DNA from: Corythoichthys intestinalis
Taxonomy: Eukaryota; Chordata; Actinopteri; Syngnathiformes; Syngnathidae
Direction of reading: 5' to 3'
Assembly (NCBI RefSeq): GCF_030265065.1
Contig: NC_080395.1
Span: forward strand, 3,913,501-3,977,500
DNA: 64,000 nt
In this document: positions 46,533 to 57,144 of the stretch, piece after piece
How the letters are laid out: each line of letters begins with the position of its first letter
Numbering within the stretch: the first letter of the stretch is position 1
Notes under the pieces: generated by a model
Databases searched by the model: none
Told to the model about the DNA's origin: nothing
The model's input: the letters and a program-made list of their open reading frames with translations, nothing else
Program-made: the position numbers and the translations under genes

Positions 46533-46544
46533 TTATTCTATACA

Positions 46545-46963
46545 CAGGGCCGGCCCAGCCTATACGCAGACTATGCAGCTGCTTAGGGCCCCTGACCACT
46601 AGGGGGCCCCCAATTTGGCAATTGTTTAATTTATATTCTATTTTGTTTACTACAGTTTGCTTTATTTGACTTTTGTGAGTTTTGATACTTGATTACAAGC
46701 TCAAAAAAATAAAAGTCCTTCCTTAACTTCTTTATTTCCTCTTTTAGAAAAAGGTTTGGCGCTATCTACTGTAAGTTCTGACAATCATTAGGTGTGAGAA
46801 GTTTGAAGTATGCAGTGCAACAAAATCTAAATAAATTTACAAAATATGGACGTATGGGTTGGATTGCATGTATGGGTTTCACAGTGACGAAATGGTGGGC
46901 CAAAAATATGGGCCCCTTTGCATTATTTTGCTTAGGGCCCCCAAATGGCCTGGGCCGGCCCTG
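46545..46963. mobile_element. Short hAT element (CAGGGCCGGCCC family)
   Basis: Tips CAGGGCCGGCCCAGCC and GGCCTGGGCCGGCCCTG with duplication tctataca (46537-46544, 46964-46971). Only 419 bp, no coding capacity. Confidence 0.87.
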
Positions 46964-47091
46964 TCTATACATTACATTATTTTGCAGTCACTGTGTATCA
47001 GCTTCACAAAAAGAAATGCAAAACAAACCATTCGGTATTTCCCAGCCGATGTTTCATCAGTGTGATTGCTCCTCTCAATGATCCTTTCATT

Positions 47092-47160
47092 AATGGTAAA
47101 TGGTGTTATACTTATATAGCGCTTTTCCAGCTTTCAAGGCGCTTTACACTATCTCATTAG
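47092..47160. repeat. Fragment of a dispersed repeat (TATAGCGCTTTTC family)
   Basis: GGTAAATGGTGTTATACTTA and TATAGCGCTTTTCCAGC, then AAGGCGCTTTACACTA, match the start of the longer copy at 59535-59745. Confidence 0.6.
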
Positions 47161-47399
47161 GCTGCACTGGCTTTCGTTTGGGCTCAAATTGATAACCCAA
47201 AACACCAAAGAAAGGTTCATAACTCTCCTCGTCACCATTAGAAGAATGTTCGTTGCATCGGATTCGTCGCTGCAACTAGAAACAAAATTGTCTGCTATCA
47301 TCACCGCCATTCAGTACATTCAGATTTGCCGGTCAAACTCTGCAGTTCCCCAAAGCTGAGCGTGGCCTGTCAGGTGTGTAATGGTATAGGTCACTTTGG

Positions 47400-47683
47400 C
47401 CCCCCTCAGTGGCGAAGTTCCTGGGTGGGTTGGAGGGAACATTGGAGCCGTCAGTTAGTAAGGAAAGCACGCACCTGGGTTTGATCACCATCAAAGTGTT
47501 CTGGGTTTCCAATCTGCGGTTCGGGGGCTATGGGGTTCTGAAGAAATGGTGCAGGTATGGATGTGGCTGGCGTGGCGGAAGAATCAGGAGCTGGAATAGG
47601 AGGTGTGGCGAAGTTGGTGAGCTGCTGTATGACCTGGGTTAGCAGTTCATGTTGCTGGTGAATCTGTTGTTGCCTCTGATGAC
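47400..47683 (-). mobile_element. Fossil Ty3/Gypsy-type LTR element, gag-region fragment
   Basis: The minus strand resembles the N-terminal gag region of fish Gypsy-type elements (a Gln-rich helix, a Pro/Ala-rich linker and the PEHFDGD.. block). It is broken and incomplete. It is separated from its probable 5' part (49779-50035) by a later hAT insertion. Old. Confidence 0.6.
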
Positions 47684-48263
47684 TAGTGATGTGCCCTACT
47701 GTGCCGAGGCGCCGAGGCGTGTGCCGAGTAAACCGGAAAAAAATCTGCAAAGCGCGCATCGAGGCATGTGTTGATTACGCTTGTGGCCACGCCCGAAGCC
47801 TCGGAAGGCACGTTGCTACGTCCGAAGCCTCACGAGACGGGCTTCCTATATGTCATCGCCAACACATAGTTTCGCCGGTGATTCGAAATGAAATGGCGCA
47901 CCGAGACGACAATGAGCTGTCAGGTGACACTGACACACACCCAACTCGCATCTTCAAACCTAAATTCAATTGGATTCGTTTTGCAATGGACGCACTGTCC
48001 AACATCGAAAAAGTAGAGAACATCCTCTGTCTGGGATCATTTTGAGCAGTTCTCTCTTAAAAAGGTACAAATTAATAACTAGTGTGAATATATAATTGTA
48101 AATTATTGTGACAACACAGTATATCCCTCGTTTTAATGTCTTTCTTCTACTTGCTGATTTTTCAAAAGGTGACGTGCAAACTTTGTTCCAAAGAACACTT
48201 CATCTATGTTGAGGCATTCTACCTCATCCGTCGCTTGCGAAAGACTATTTTCAAAAGCAGGAG

Positions 48264-48294
<31 letters not shown>

Positions 48295-49778
48295 GAAACC
48301 GTTTCAAGCCAAAAACTTTGGAAATTACGAATGTTTTCCGCAATAAAAATGAAAGAAAGGTGTGCCTCGTTCCTTGTTTATGTGTCAATGTCTAATATAA
48401 AGCAATCATTCTTTCAAATAGAGCCTAGAGCTTGAGCTCGGGTCAGGCCCAAAATGTCACTCATTACGTTCGGGTCGGGTCGGGCCAGAATTCTTCTCTC
48501 GCTAACTTTTGTTTTAGAATAAATGTATATTTGTATATGGATGTTAAACTAAGGAATACTTGTTATAAAATAAATAAATTGGGTAAAACAGAGAAAGGGC
48601 GCTGTGGTAATCCAAAACATGAGCCGCATGCAGAGCCAGTGCATTGTTTGCGCACATGAAGGCTCTGCATGGGGCTCTCCGCGAGTCTGCAACTCTGCAT
48701 CCTGATATTTCCTTTTCGAATTTCGATACGGCTATGATAATAGTCAAACATCTTTATTATCATTTGTTTCGAGGGCCGTACCTCTTCGTGCAAAGCAGGA
48801 CTTCGTGGTGTTCTTTAAAATGTTCTTATTTTGTTTCAGTGCTCCTTAAGGCAGGTTGTTCTTTTGTTTGTTCTGATGCGAGTCATTAAAATAAAGAATG
48901 TTATTTAAAAGTATTTTACTTTATTTTTGTATATGCTGCTGTCCCTCTCCTTGTCAGAGAGGTGCGTCCATGAGAGCACAATATCCCACACAGAAATGTA
49001 TTTAACAAACCTATCCAGCGTTATTTCGTTGTGTACATGCATTTATTATTACCATAAAAATATGTAGATTATTTAAACATTAAGAAAAAATGTGTTCTTT
49101 TCTGCCAACTTGAAGAAATTAATATAAATGTCTGTTGCTGGATTTTACCAAGGAAATGACGCATGAACTATCCACCTGATAGCACAGACACACAAATATG
49201 AAAGATATAAATGTTTATTGAATATGCATTTTAGTCTTGTTCAACTGGGAGAATTTGTTATAAAAGACAGGCTTTAATTTGTTATCATTATGCACGTAGG
49301 TGTTGTCACAAATGTGATCACACAAAATGCAGCCATTTTCCAAGCAGTGCTCTGTCCAGGTCTGAGTGATGCATTGCATCCCTGCATTTCCTTCTTCTGG
49401 GTCCTCACAAATAAAAAATAAAATTTTGGCTTTTTTTCGGGCTCGGGTATACAAATTAAAAAAATACAATTTTGTTTTTTTTCGGGCTCGGACCTGACAG
49501 TTAAGTTAATTTCTCGGGCCGGGTCAGGCTGGATTTCTTAGGCCCAATCTAGGCTCTACTTTTAAGTAACACACACACATTCATTCACATAACAACTCCC
49601 TGCCCTTTTGACCCCATCGAATCCATGGTATCATTCTAATCACTCTGTCTGTCATGACATTTATTTTCCACATGAAGGCGCAATAGAACAAATGAAGCCT
49701 CATGATGCTTCGGCCTTGGAGCGAACCAGTTTGATGGCAAGCCTCATTGCTTCATGATGCTTCAGTTTGCCATCACTA
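47684..49778. mobile_element. hAT element (TAGTGATG ends) with BED-finger transposase remnant
   Basis: Tips TAGTGATGTGCCCTACTG and CAGTTTGCCATCACTA. On the plus strand SVWDHFEQFSLKK ends at a donor near 48063, and after AG at 48168 comes VTCKLCSKE, the BED zinc finger of hAT transposases split by an intron. The catalytic part is missing; 48419-49558 is another hAT. No convincing target duplication. It splits a fossil LTR element. Confidence 0.7.
48419..49558. mobile_element. GC-rich hAT element (GGGTCGGG family), copy 2
   Basis: Tips TAGAGCCTAGAGCTTGAG and CCCAATCTAGGCTCTA, similar flanks (ctttcaaa / cttttaag), and interior matches to 42480-42700 (GTTATTTCGTTGTGT, ATATGTAGATTATTTAAACA). It has about 500 bp more in the middle than copy 1. 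Confidence 0.75.
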
Positions 49779-50035
49779 GAGAGAAGGCAGCAGTCAGGCA
49801 GGTTCAGATTCGGCAACGAGAGTCAGATTCAGAGAGCTAGGCAGGCAGGTAACAGGCAGGCTTCGCAGACGGTCTGACAGAGTGGAACTGAGAAGCAAGG
49901 CTTTAAATACACAGGTTGATTGATGAATGAGGTAGTGCTATTGGCTGGGCTGTAAGTAGGTGAATTGAGGACAGGTGGGGATAATTTAGGGCAATTAGGC
50001 CATGCTGCAGGAGGAACTCAGGGCATGACAGGAAT
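49779..50035 (-). mobile_element. Fossil LTR element, probable 5' non-coding fragment
   Basis: GGCAGGCAGG-rich sequence followed by GGCTTTAAATACACAGG and GGGCATGACAGG resembles the leader region that accompanies Gypsy-type fossils in fish. Its position fits one broken element together with 47400-47683. Family assignment is tentative. Confidence 0.4.
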
Positions 50036-50077
50036 CATGAGTAAGTTTTCTTAAAATTATTTTTTGTCCTTTTAAAC

Positions 50078-51189
50078 CAGTACTTCTCAAATGGTGGGGC
50101 GCGCCCCCCCAGGGGGGCGCAGAGCGGTGCCAGGGGTGGCGCGAGTGACCTCGGGGAACATGCTTTTTTTTTTTTTCTTTTTTTGCCGTACTAGAATAAA
50201 GTGTACTTGCACATCCACTCCGTGGATGGCAGTGGCGCTCTCGTTTTCAAAGTGCGTGCAGTATTTTTAAAGTAAGCAAGAGCACACGGAAGAGACTCAT
50301 GCAGAGCTGGACTCACGCAGCGACCCACTGACTTCTCTGGTTCTCACGTGTCCGGCCGAGAAGTGCCGTTTTCGGCTTGGGATCGTCACGACCACCGCCC
50401 TCACCTACGGTTCTCCCTCGGCCGCCGAGAATGCGCTTTTTTCGGGCCGTTTGCCTTTTGGCTTTGACTTTTAATATAGTGGGAAATGAGGAAAGACCAC
50501 TGTTTACTGAGTCTAAAAATGATTATAGCGGAGAGTCTGAGGCCAAATCAGTTAAGACGCCACTTAAAGACATTAGTCCTCAATCTCATTGATAAGCCGC
50601 TTGATTGTTTTTCAGCGAAAACGTGCCGAATATTGCCAATTGTCACAATCGTCCCGCTTTGTCAGTGTTATATCAGTAAACCAGTGAGCACTGTGGTGAA
50701 TCAGCGAAAATAAAAACTTTCCTTCTGTCCAAAGACACTTTTTTCCCCCTTTTATTCAGTTTTTTTTTCGGTCAAATTTTTTGGCACGTTGTCCTGAGGA
50801 GTAAATGTTTCTAATCAGTTTGAATTTGTTATTATTTACTGATTTTATTACATTTTATTTTTCAGTATCAAATGGTCAAAAATGTACCTTGAGTGTATTT
50901 TTACAGTTTGGATGTGACTTTTTTTTTTTTTTTTTTCAGGCAAATTGATGCGCGTTAAGTCTTTTCGGTTACAAGCAAAACAATGTTAATAAAGTTATAC
51001 TTTATTATAAGTTGATCTATGTTACTTTTTTTCTTTAATAGAAAAAAGGACTCAATGTTATGCTGAGGCGTACTTATAATAGTAATATTATAGACAAATG
51101 ACACAGTGGTGGCAGAGAGTGGGGGGGGGGGCGCGAAACATTTACGTCTTCCTTGGGGAGGCGTAACAGAAAATAATTGAGAAGCACTG
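50078..51189. mobile_element. hAT element (CAGTACTTCTCAAATGG family), transposase N-terminal remnant
   Basis: Tips CAGTACTTCTCAAATGG and AATTGAGAAGCACTG; flanks ttttaaac / tttttaac are nearly identical. Within 50550-50700, frames carry LKT...NLIDKPLDCF and SAKT..., resembling the BED region of hAT-Charlie/ZBED transposases, with stops. CGCGCCCCCCCAGGGGGGCG near the left end is a strong palindrome. Confidence 0.8.
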
Positions 51190-52200
51190 TTTTTAACTCA
51201 TGTGTAGTTGTTGTGGTGGATGCGCTCCATCAGTCAAATTACTCATGCAAGATATTAATATTTTTGTTTTACAGCTTATGTCGTGAGGTTTTTGAATTTG
51301 CCTGACTGGGATCATATGGAGGAGGCAAACTAAAAAAAAAGCCTTTGCATATAAATGCCGAGCAAGAGCCATTTCGTAGGAGTGCTGTACCAAAAAGTTC
51401 CGTTCCCTTGTTGGTACCGTAGCTCCGGTGTTCTGCCAAAATCTACATTGGTGAAACATCTACTTGAGTCGAATTTGACACCCAAAGTACTACCATGCGC
51501 GCTCAACTTGTTTGTTTAGATGCATACAGGCAGAACGTACTAAAAAATGCCTTAAGAAAATACTTAAATGCAGTTATATTAAATAAGGACAGTTTAAATA
51601 CGCTGACTAATGCGGTGAACTGCTTTAAAGCTAACACAAAAAAAACAATGGTTAAAAGTATGAGAGGGTAATACATGCAAAAATTACTTTCAAGGTCATG
51701 AAAAGGTACTAAACTCAATAAAAACAGAAATAGTGATTACTCGTCGATTTGCGAATGCTTGCGCAAGCCCGCTGAGCAATGTGTAGGACGTTTCGCCACG
51801 TACTAAGGAATTGCCCAACACGGGATTTCCACAGAAGTCTGCATTAACCCTTTAAGTACCACAAAACACCCTCTAAAAATATATCCAAAAACATATATTA
51901 TACGTCACTGTACTGTCCACGCCAAGATTTTGGAGCCAAGTTCTAGCTAGACAGTGAGCGAAGTTCGATGACAGACGTCCGTGTGGTTTGCTGACTTTAT
52001 TCAGCTGCTCATGACATCAACACTTACAGAATGAAATTAAAATAAGATTGAATTAAATCAGTCTCATCTTCAATAACAGCAATTCAAATTTGCATTTACA
52101 AGTAGCTGCTGATACAGCAATAACAAATGATTAGCATGTATCCGTTAGCATCTGCACATCATCAAAAACAACATAACAATCGCACCCCAAGTATTCGACC
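51190..52200. other. Unassigned stretch
   Basis: No gene. TTAACCCTTTAAGTACC at 51846 could be a piggyBac-type tip without a mate. A/T-rich otherwise. Confidence 0.35.
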
Positions 52201-53439
52201 CAGTGGCGCCTCCAGAAATTTTTCATAGGGGTGACCAGATGGGGCCACTTAAAATCTTGGGGTGGCCAAAACTAAAAGCCATAATTTCAGGTTTTCAGTA
52301 TATTATTGCAGTAAAAAGGTCAGGGGAAAACTGTCAGAAAGACTTAAGGACACGGCTACTGATATACTTTGGTGTATTGTGTCATATTTGATGTTACTAA
52401 TGATTTAATATGCATAGTCCAAAACTGTCCAGTCAACATTTTGAGTTCCACAACAATTCTGTTTTATTGTGTTATGTATATATTAGGCATAAGGTGTACA
52501 TTTACCTAGAGCTGTCAAACGATTCAAATTTTTAATCGAGTTAATCACAGCTTAAAAATTAATCAGTTGTAATTAATCGCAATTCAAACCATCTCTAAAA
52601 TATGCCATATTTTTCTGTAAATTATTGTTGGAATGGAAAGATAAGGCTGATATATACATTCAACATACTGTACATAAGTACTGTATTTGTTTATTATAAC
52701 AATAAATCCACAAGATGGCATTAACATTATTAACATTCTTTCTGCGAAAGGGATCCACGGATACAAAAGACTTGTAATTCTTAAAGGATAAATGTGAGTT
52801 TGTATTGTGACTAAATATTGCCATATCGTGTATTTGTTGAGCTTTCAGTAAATAATACTGTAGCAACTTAACTGTTCTGCCCAAATGCATGATGGAAAGT
52901 GGTGCAACCATGACTGTGTGTGGTGGCTGCAAATGCTATATCTTCTCTGCGTTGGGTAAACTACAGGGTGTTAAGAAAAAGATCAAATCCTGTCATTCTT
53001 CCCCACGTCGCTTCCCACAATATTTATAGTTGCTGTGGGAGAGATGACAAAGCTTTTGCCGATTAAAAGCACGGCCCAAATGAATGCTTTTATCTACTCC
53101 ACTTACTTGACACTGCCTCTTATCTCTGTATAGAAGTAAAACGGCGCCATTGTAGGCTGTTTGCGGCAATGCGTGAATGAGTCGTACTGCGAATGCGTTA
53201 ATCGCGATAAATATTTTCACGTGATTAATTTAAAAAAAATAATTACCGCCTGTTAACGCGATAAATTTGACAGCCCTACATTAACAAAACAAAATAAATA
53301 CATTCATTTGGGATGAAATGCATAATTGATGTTACAACAATCTAACGATATCCTGGCAAGCGGGGTGGCCAGTGGGGTGGCCAACCAATTTATAGGGGTG
53401 GCCATGGCCACCCCTGGCCACCCCCTGGTGGCGCCAGTG
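52201..53439. mobile_element. hAT element (CAGTGGCGCC ends)
   Basis: Tips CAGTGGCGCCTCCAG and CTGGTGGCGCCAGTG with duplication attcgacc (52193-52200, 53440-53447). GGGGTGGCC words mark both ends. The GGGCTGTCAAA hAT at 52507-53278 sits inside. About 470 bp remain without it. Confidence 0.87.
52507..53278. mobile_element. hAT element (GGGCTGTCAAA family), nested copy
   Basis: Tips TAGAGCTGTCAAACG and TTTGACAGCCCTA. It aligns throughout with 8728-9488. Flanks acatttac and acattaac are close to an 8-bp duplication. Confidence 0.82.
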
Positions 53440-53637
53440 ATTCGACCGCAATTGAAAACTCAAAATAAGCAGTACAAAAGGGGTTATATACAGCCGTCGC
53501 CTGTGGGTGCTTCACAAGCAACAAATGTGCGCGCAGGTTGTCACTTTTGTCACTCGGCTGCTGCGTGTGCGGGGTGAGCTGGCGCATCTGTACATACGCT
53601 CGCTTCCTGTTCTATGCTTCCTGCGCCAAAATAAAAA

Positions 53638-53700
53638 CATGCCTCACAAAAAGTCAACATTAAAAAAAAAACAAGACACAGATGTCGTAAAGTCGAAATC
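53638..53700 (+). other. Possible short coding exon
   Basis: ATGCCTCACAAAAAGTC... reads MPHKKSTLKKKQDTDVVKSK and ends at TCG|GTAAGT, a strong donor. No downstream exon was identified and the protein is unknown. It could be chance. Confidence 0.2.
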
Positions 53701-55414
53701 GGTAAGTCATGACAGTTTTAGTTGATTTTAGCGACACTGTTGGACAAAAGCGGTAGTGCTTTGCCTTAAGGAAGACCGCGTTTCCCATGAGGACCAGCGC
53801 ACAGCCGCATAGTGTCGTAAAATCACGATGGTCACCTGCAGCTGGATAAAACATGTTTCCAGCGGCTGTGTGAAGAACGAAAAGTAATAAGGTAATGAAT
53901 CCGTGTGGTCCACCCCACCCGAACTCATCGTTCTGTAATTCCTGGTAGCAGCCCTTTCTTTTTTCTCCTCAGACAAAACTTTTTCCCTCTTGTTGCTCTG
54001 CCATCTTTGCAGAAAGCATGCAAAGCGTTAGCATCGACTTCCGTTTTTATAATGAATGGGGAAAGGGGAAAGTCAGTTAATTAGTGACGGTGAAAGCGAC
54101 ACAGACCCCTTCAAGATCTAAGAGGTGGCATTCAACTAGTTGTCAGTTGACATATCATCAAAAATGTTATGAAAATATTTTATAAAGTTTGAAAAGTTAC
54201 CTAGTGTTGCTTTAATGAATTTATAAAGTAATTGTGAGCTGTTCTAAATATTTTAAATAAAGCTTTCACACAGTTGAAATGGCACTTTTTTTCAAGTGTT
54301 GTTTTTATTCTTAAATTTTAGATGATTGTATTTTGTTGCGATTTTTTTTTTTTTTAATGCATACATTTTGTAATACTAAACATTACTTTTCATTGAGTTA
54401 TTCTTAATACATCATTCATATTAAATTACATTCTCAATGTTTTCTCACATGCCTCTAATATGGCTCTGATAACCCACCTTTTAGAGAATCAAGTGTGACG
54501 TGGATGAGATCTTTTTTAAGGTTCATATGTCTCGGATATATCTCATATAAGTCTCAGGTTTATCTCATTCCATTCTCTTAAATTCCACTGCAAAGAAACC
54601 AAGACATGATTGAGACAATTTTGAGAACTCATTTCTTCTCAAATATTGCTCAAATCTGGTTTTCTCGAATTGATCTCCTTTGTCTCAATGACGTCTTTGC
54701 TCATTTAGACGCACTCCTTGCTCCTAAGGGTACCCTTAGGAGCACAAATGCAGAAACAAATAAGCAGAGAATGAGATAAATTTGAGACGCTCAAATTCGT
54801 CTCACAAGACGAGATTAAGCAACAGATGAGCAACACATTTTTGCTATGGGCAGTGTTGTTAATCTTACTGAAAAAAAGTAATTAATTATAGTTACAAATT
54901 ACTTCTCCCAAAAAGTAATTGCGTTAGTAACTCAATTACCTGAATGTAAGAGTGATTAGTTACTTGGCAAAGTAATTGGTGATAATTACATTTTTTTTCC
55001 TCAAAAAAAAAAAAAAGAAAAAAAAAAAACATTGGCCACACTATGTGAATTTTTTTGTGAAGGTTTTTGGTACAATTGGCCCGAGCCCAATTCTTTACCC
55101 TAATTTACCCTTTACCCTGCATCAACTGTTAAAAGTTGTTAAAATTGCTCCCATTATTGCATTAGTTCCCTTCTCTCTACTTTCGACATAAGAAAGTTTT
55201 AAAACTGTTTCATCATTTAAAGATAGATTCAAGTCAAGATTTTGCCGATTTAGAAGTATTTTAGATTAAAAAAAGTTACTCAGGTTCGCTAGGAAGGTTC
55301 TCTACAACAGAGCCGTCCTAAAAAGTCTACTGCTTTCAGATGGCGGCTGTTTACAAACGCATCTATTGCCGTGTCTGTCAATTTGCATCTAGTTATATCT
55401 ATATACAGTATATG

Positions 55415-56807
55415 CAGGGGTGCACATAAGTGGTCCGCATGCGCGCATGCGGACTGGCCGTAGACAAATGCGCTGGCCCTCAACGGTTTCCATACGCTTT
55501 TGCGTACCGATGGCTGACCACTGTATTTGCGGCGGACACGAGAAAATCACTTCTCAAAATGTCGAAGAGGCAGGCCACACTGAATAATTACTTCCGTGTT
55601 CCCCCACCCCCGTCAAAAGACAGACAGACGACAGAGACGTCACCGGAGCTACCGATAAAATGGACTTTTGCTGAAAAGTGGCTACAGGAAGTACCATGGC
55701 TAGAATGATGCTCGCACGGAAATGCGTTACAAAATGTGCCGTGAGAATCCCAATGTCGCCGATAAGAGCAGCGCATTCTTAGCCTGGTACACCAGACTCA
55801 CCGCTGTTCCAGCTATTGAGTCTGGCCCCTATTCCCGCTGATACAATTTCCAGGGCGGAGCAAGCCACAGCAAACAGACAGCGGAGTGGACCAATCAGCG
55901 ACGGGCAGGGCAGACGTCACGTTATTATAGCGACGAGGGACTTGAGCGCGGAAGTAAACGTACGGGGAGAGCGGAGTTTATTCAACATGGCTAGCGCGGG
56001 ACAGACTGTTGTCAATGACTCGTGTCGATGTGTTTTTGGTAATTTAAAACGGATTTTTACCGTGGATTGGAACATATTCTCGGCTCTCCTGTTCAGCTTT
56101 GTTGTTGAGACGACTTCCGACGCGCAAGAGTGACGTTGCTCGTTAAGAACATGTCACGCAAATAAACGAATCTGATTTGTCGATTGATTTTGTACCAGCT
56201 CGAAAAGGCTGTTAATGGGATGGTTCCCAGACTATTTCTCTCAGTGTTTGAAAAATACAGGGAGAAAAGTCTGGCAGAGCCAGGCAAGCGCATTCTATGT
56301 AGGGTCAAAGAATTTCAGCCATCCAAACTTTTGAAAAGCACGAAAAAAACAGAGAGCATGTGGCAATTAGGCAAACTATCGATGTCAGACAAGTGGCGGA
56401 ATAAAGGTAATGAACAGCGACATACACTGACAAATGTGTTTTTGCTCGCATTTTACAAAGCTAAACATGCACGTTCAATGAGGTCTTATGAGGAGGACAT
56501 CCCACTTTTAAAAAGGCTTGGAGTTAATGTGGGAGCCGCATAATGCCCTTTATTTTGAATTGGAGCTTTTATGTTTATTTCTTTTCTTATTACATTTCAC
56601 TTCAAAGTAATGGCAATTTTGTTGTGCCAGTTGATGTTAATCATGCATTAATTGTTAATATAATTAATTAAAGTTAATTGGCTCTAAGTAAAGCTTTGTC
56701 ATAAATTTATCGCGTCAGGCGGGTCGGCTCTCAAGCTCAATGAGGACCAAGTCACATCTCCAGGTCCTCCTCTGAGAACCTGGGCAAAAAAATTATGTGC
56801 ACCCCTG
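55415..56807. mobile_element. hAT element (CAGGGGTGCACATAAG family) with transposase remnant, middle level
   Basis: Tips CAGGGGTGCACATAAGTGG and TTATGTGCACCCCTG with duplication agtatatg (55407-55414, 56808-56815). The plus strand from 55559 reads MSKRQATLNNYF, then KWTFAEKWLQEVPWLE, the N-terminus of a hAT transposase. ENPNVADKSSAF runs into the insertion at 55780 and FQPSKLLKSTKKTE follows it. The catalytic region is deleted. Confidence 0.88.
55780..56287 (+). mobile_element. Small TIR element with conserved mini-ORF, inner level, copy 2
   Basis: Ends TAGCCTGGTACACCAGACT and GTCTGGCAGAGCCAGGCAA are inverted. A 9-bp duplication gcgcattct flanks it (55771-55779, 56288-56296), within a hAT transposase reading frame. 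It encodes NMASAGQTVVND, CRCVFGNLKRIF, DWNIFSALL and VVETTSDAQE before a stop. The 9-bp target size hints at a Mutator-like group, but no transposase is available to confirm. Copy 1 is at 7898-8383. Confidence 0.8.
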
Positions 56808-57144
56808 AGTATATGTGATATCTACCATGTCTACCATATCTACCATAACATGCGGGCGTAGTTTGCAGGCTATCGGCTACAACATGTATTATTGGAGCTA
56901 CCTAGCATCGCGTTTGCTCGGCGTCACAACTTTCTTGCCTCCTCCCCACTCCTGCTCTGCTCTGTCGTCTCGGTGAGTCCGTCTCCCTCAGACTTTTCGA
57001 CCAATATAGTAACGCATGCCTTTCTGTCCTCAGTAACGGTAACGGCGTTGCCAAGATGAGAAAAGTAATTAACTAGATTACCCACTACTGAAAAAAATAA
57101 CGCCGTTATATTGTAACGCCGTTATTAACAACACTGGCTATGGG

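Larger units (their letters stand above)
54851..57136. mobile_element. hAT element (CAGTGTTGTTAAT family), outer level of a three-level nest
   Basis: Tips CAGTGTTGTTAATCTTACT and TTAACAACACTG with duplication gctatggg (54843-54850, 57137-57144). Own sequence matches 11985-12844. Interrupted by 55415-56807. Confidence 0.9.

Noticed and set aside
51846-51870. piggyBac-type ends (TTAACCCTTTAA here, TTAACCTTTTAA at 32079)
   Set aside because: No opposite ends, no second TTAA at a plausible distance and no transposase sequence.
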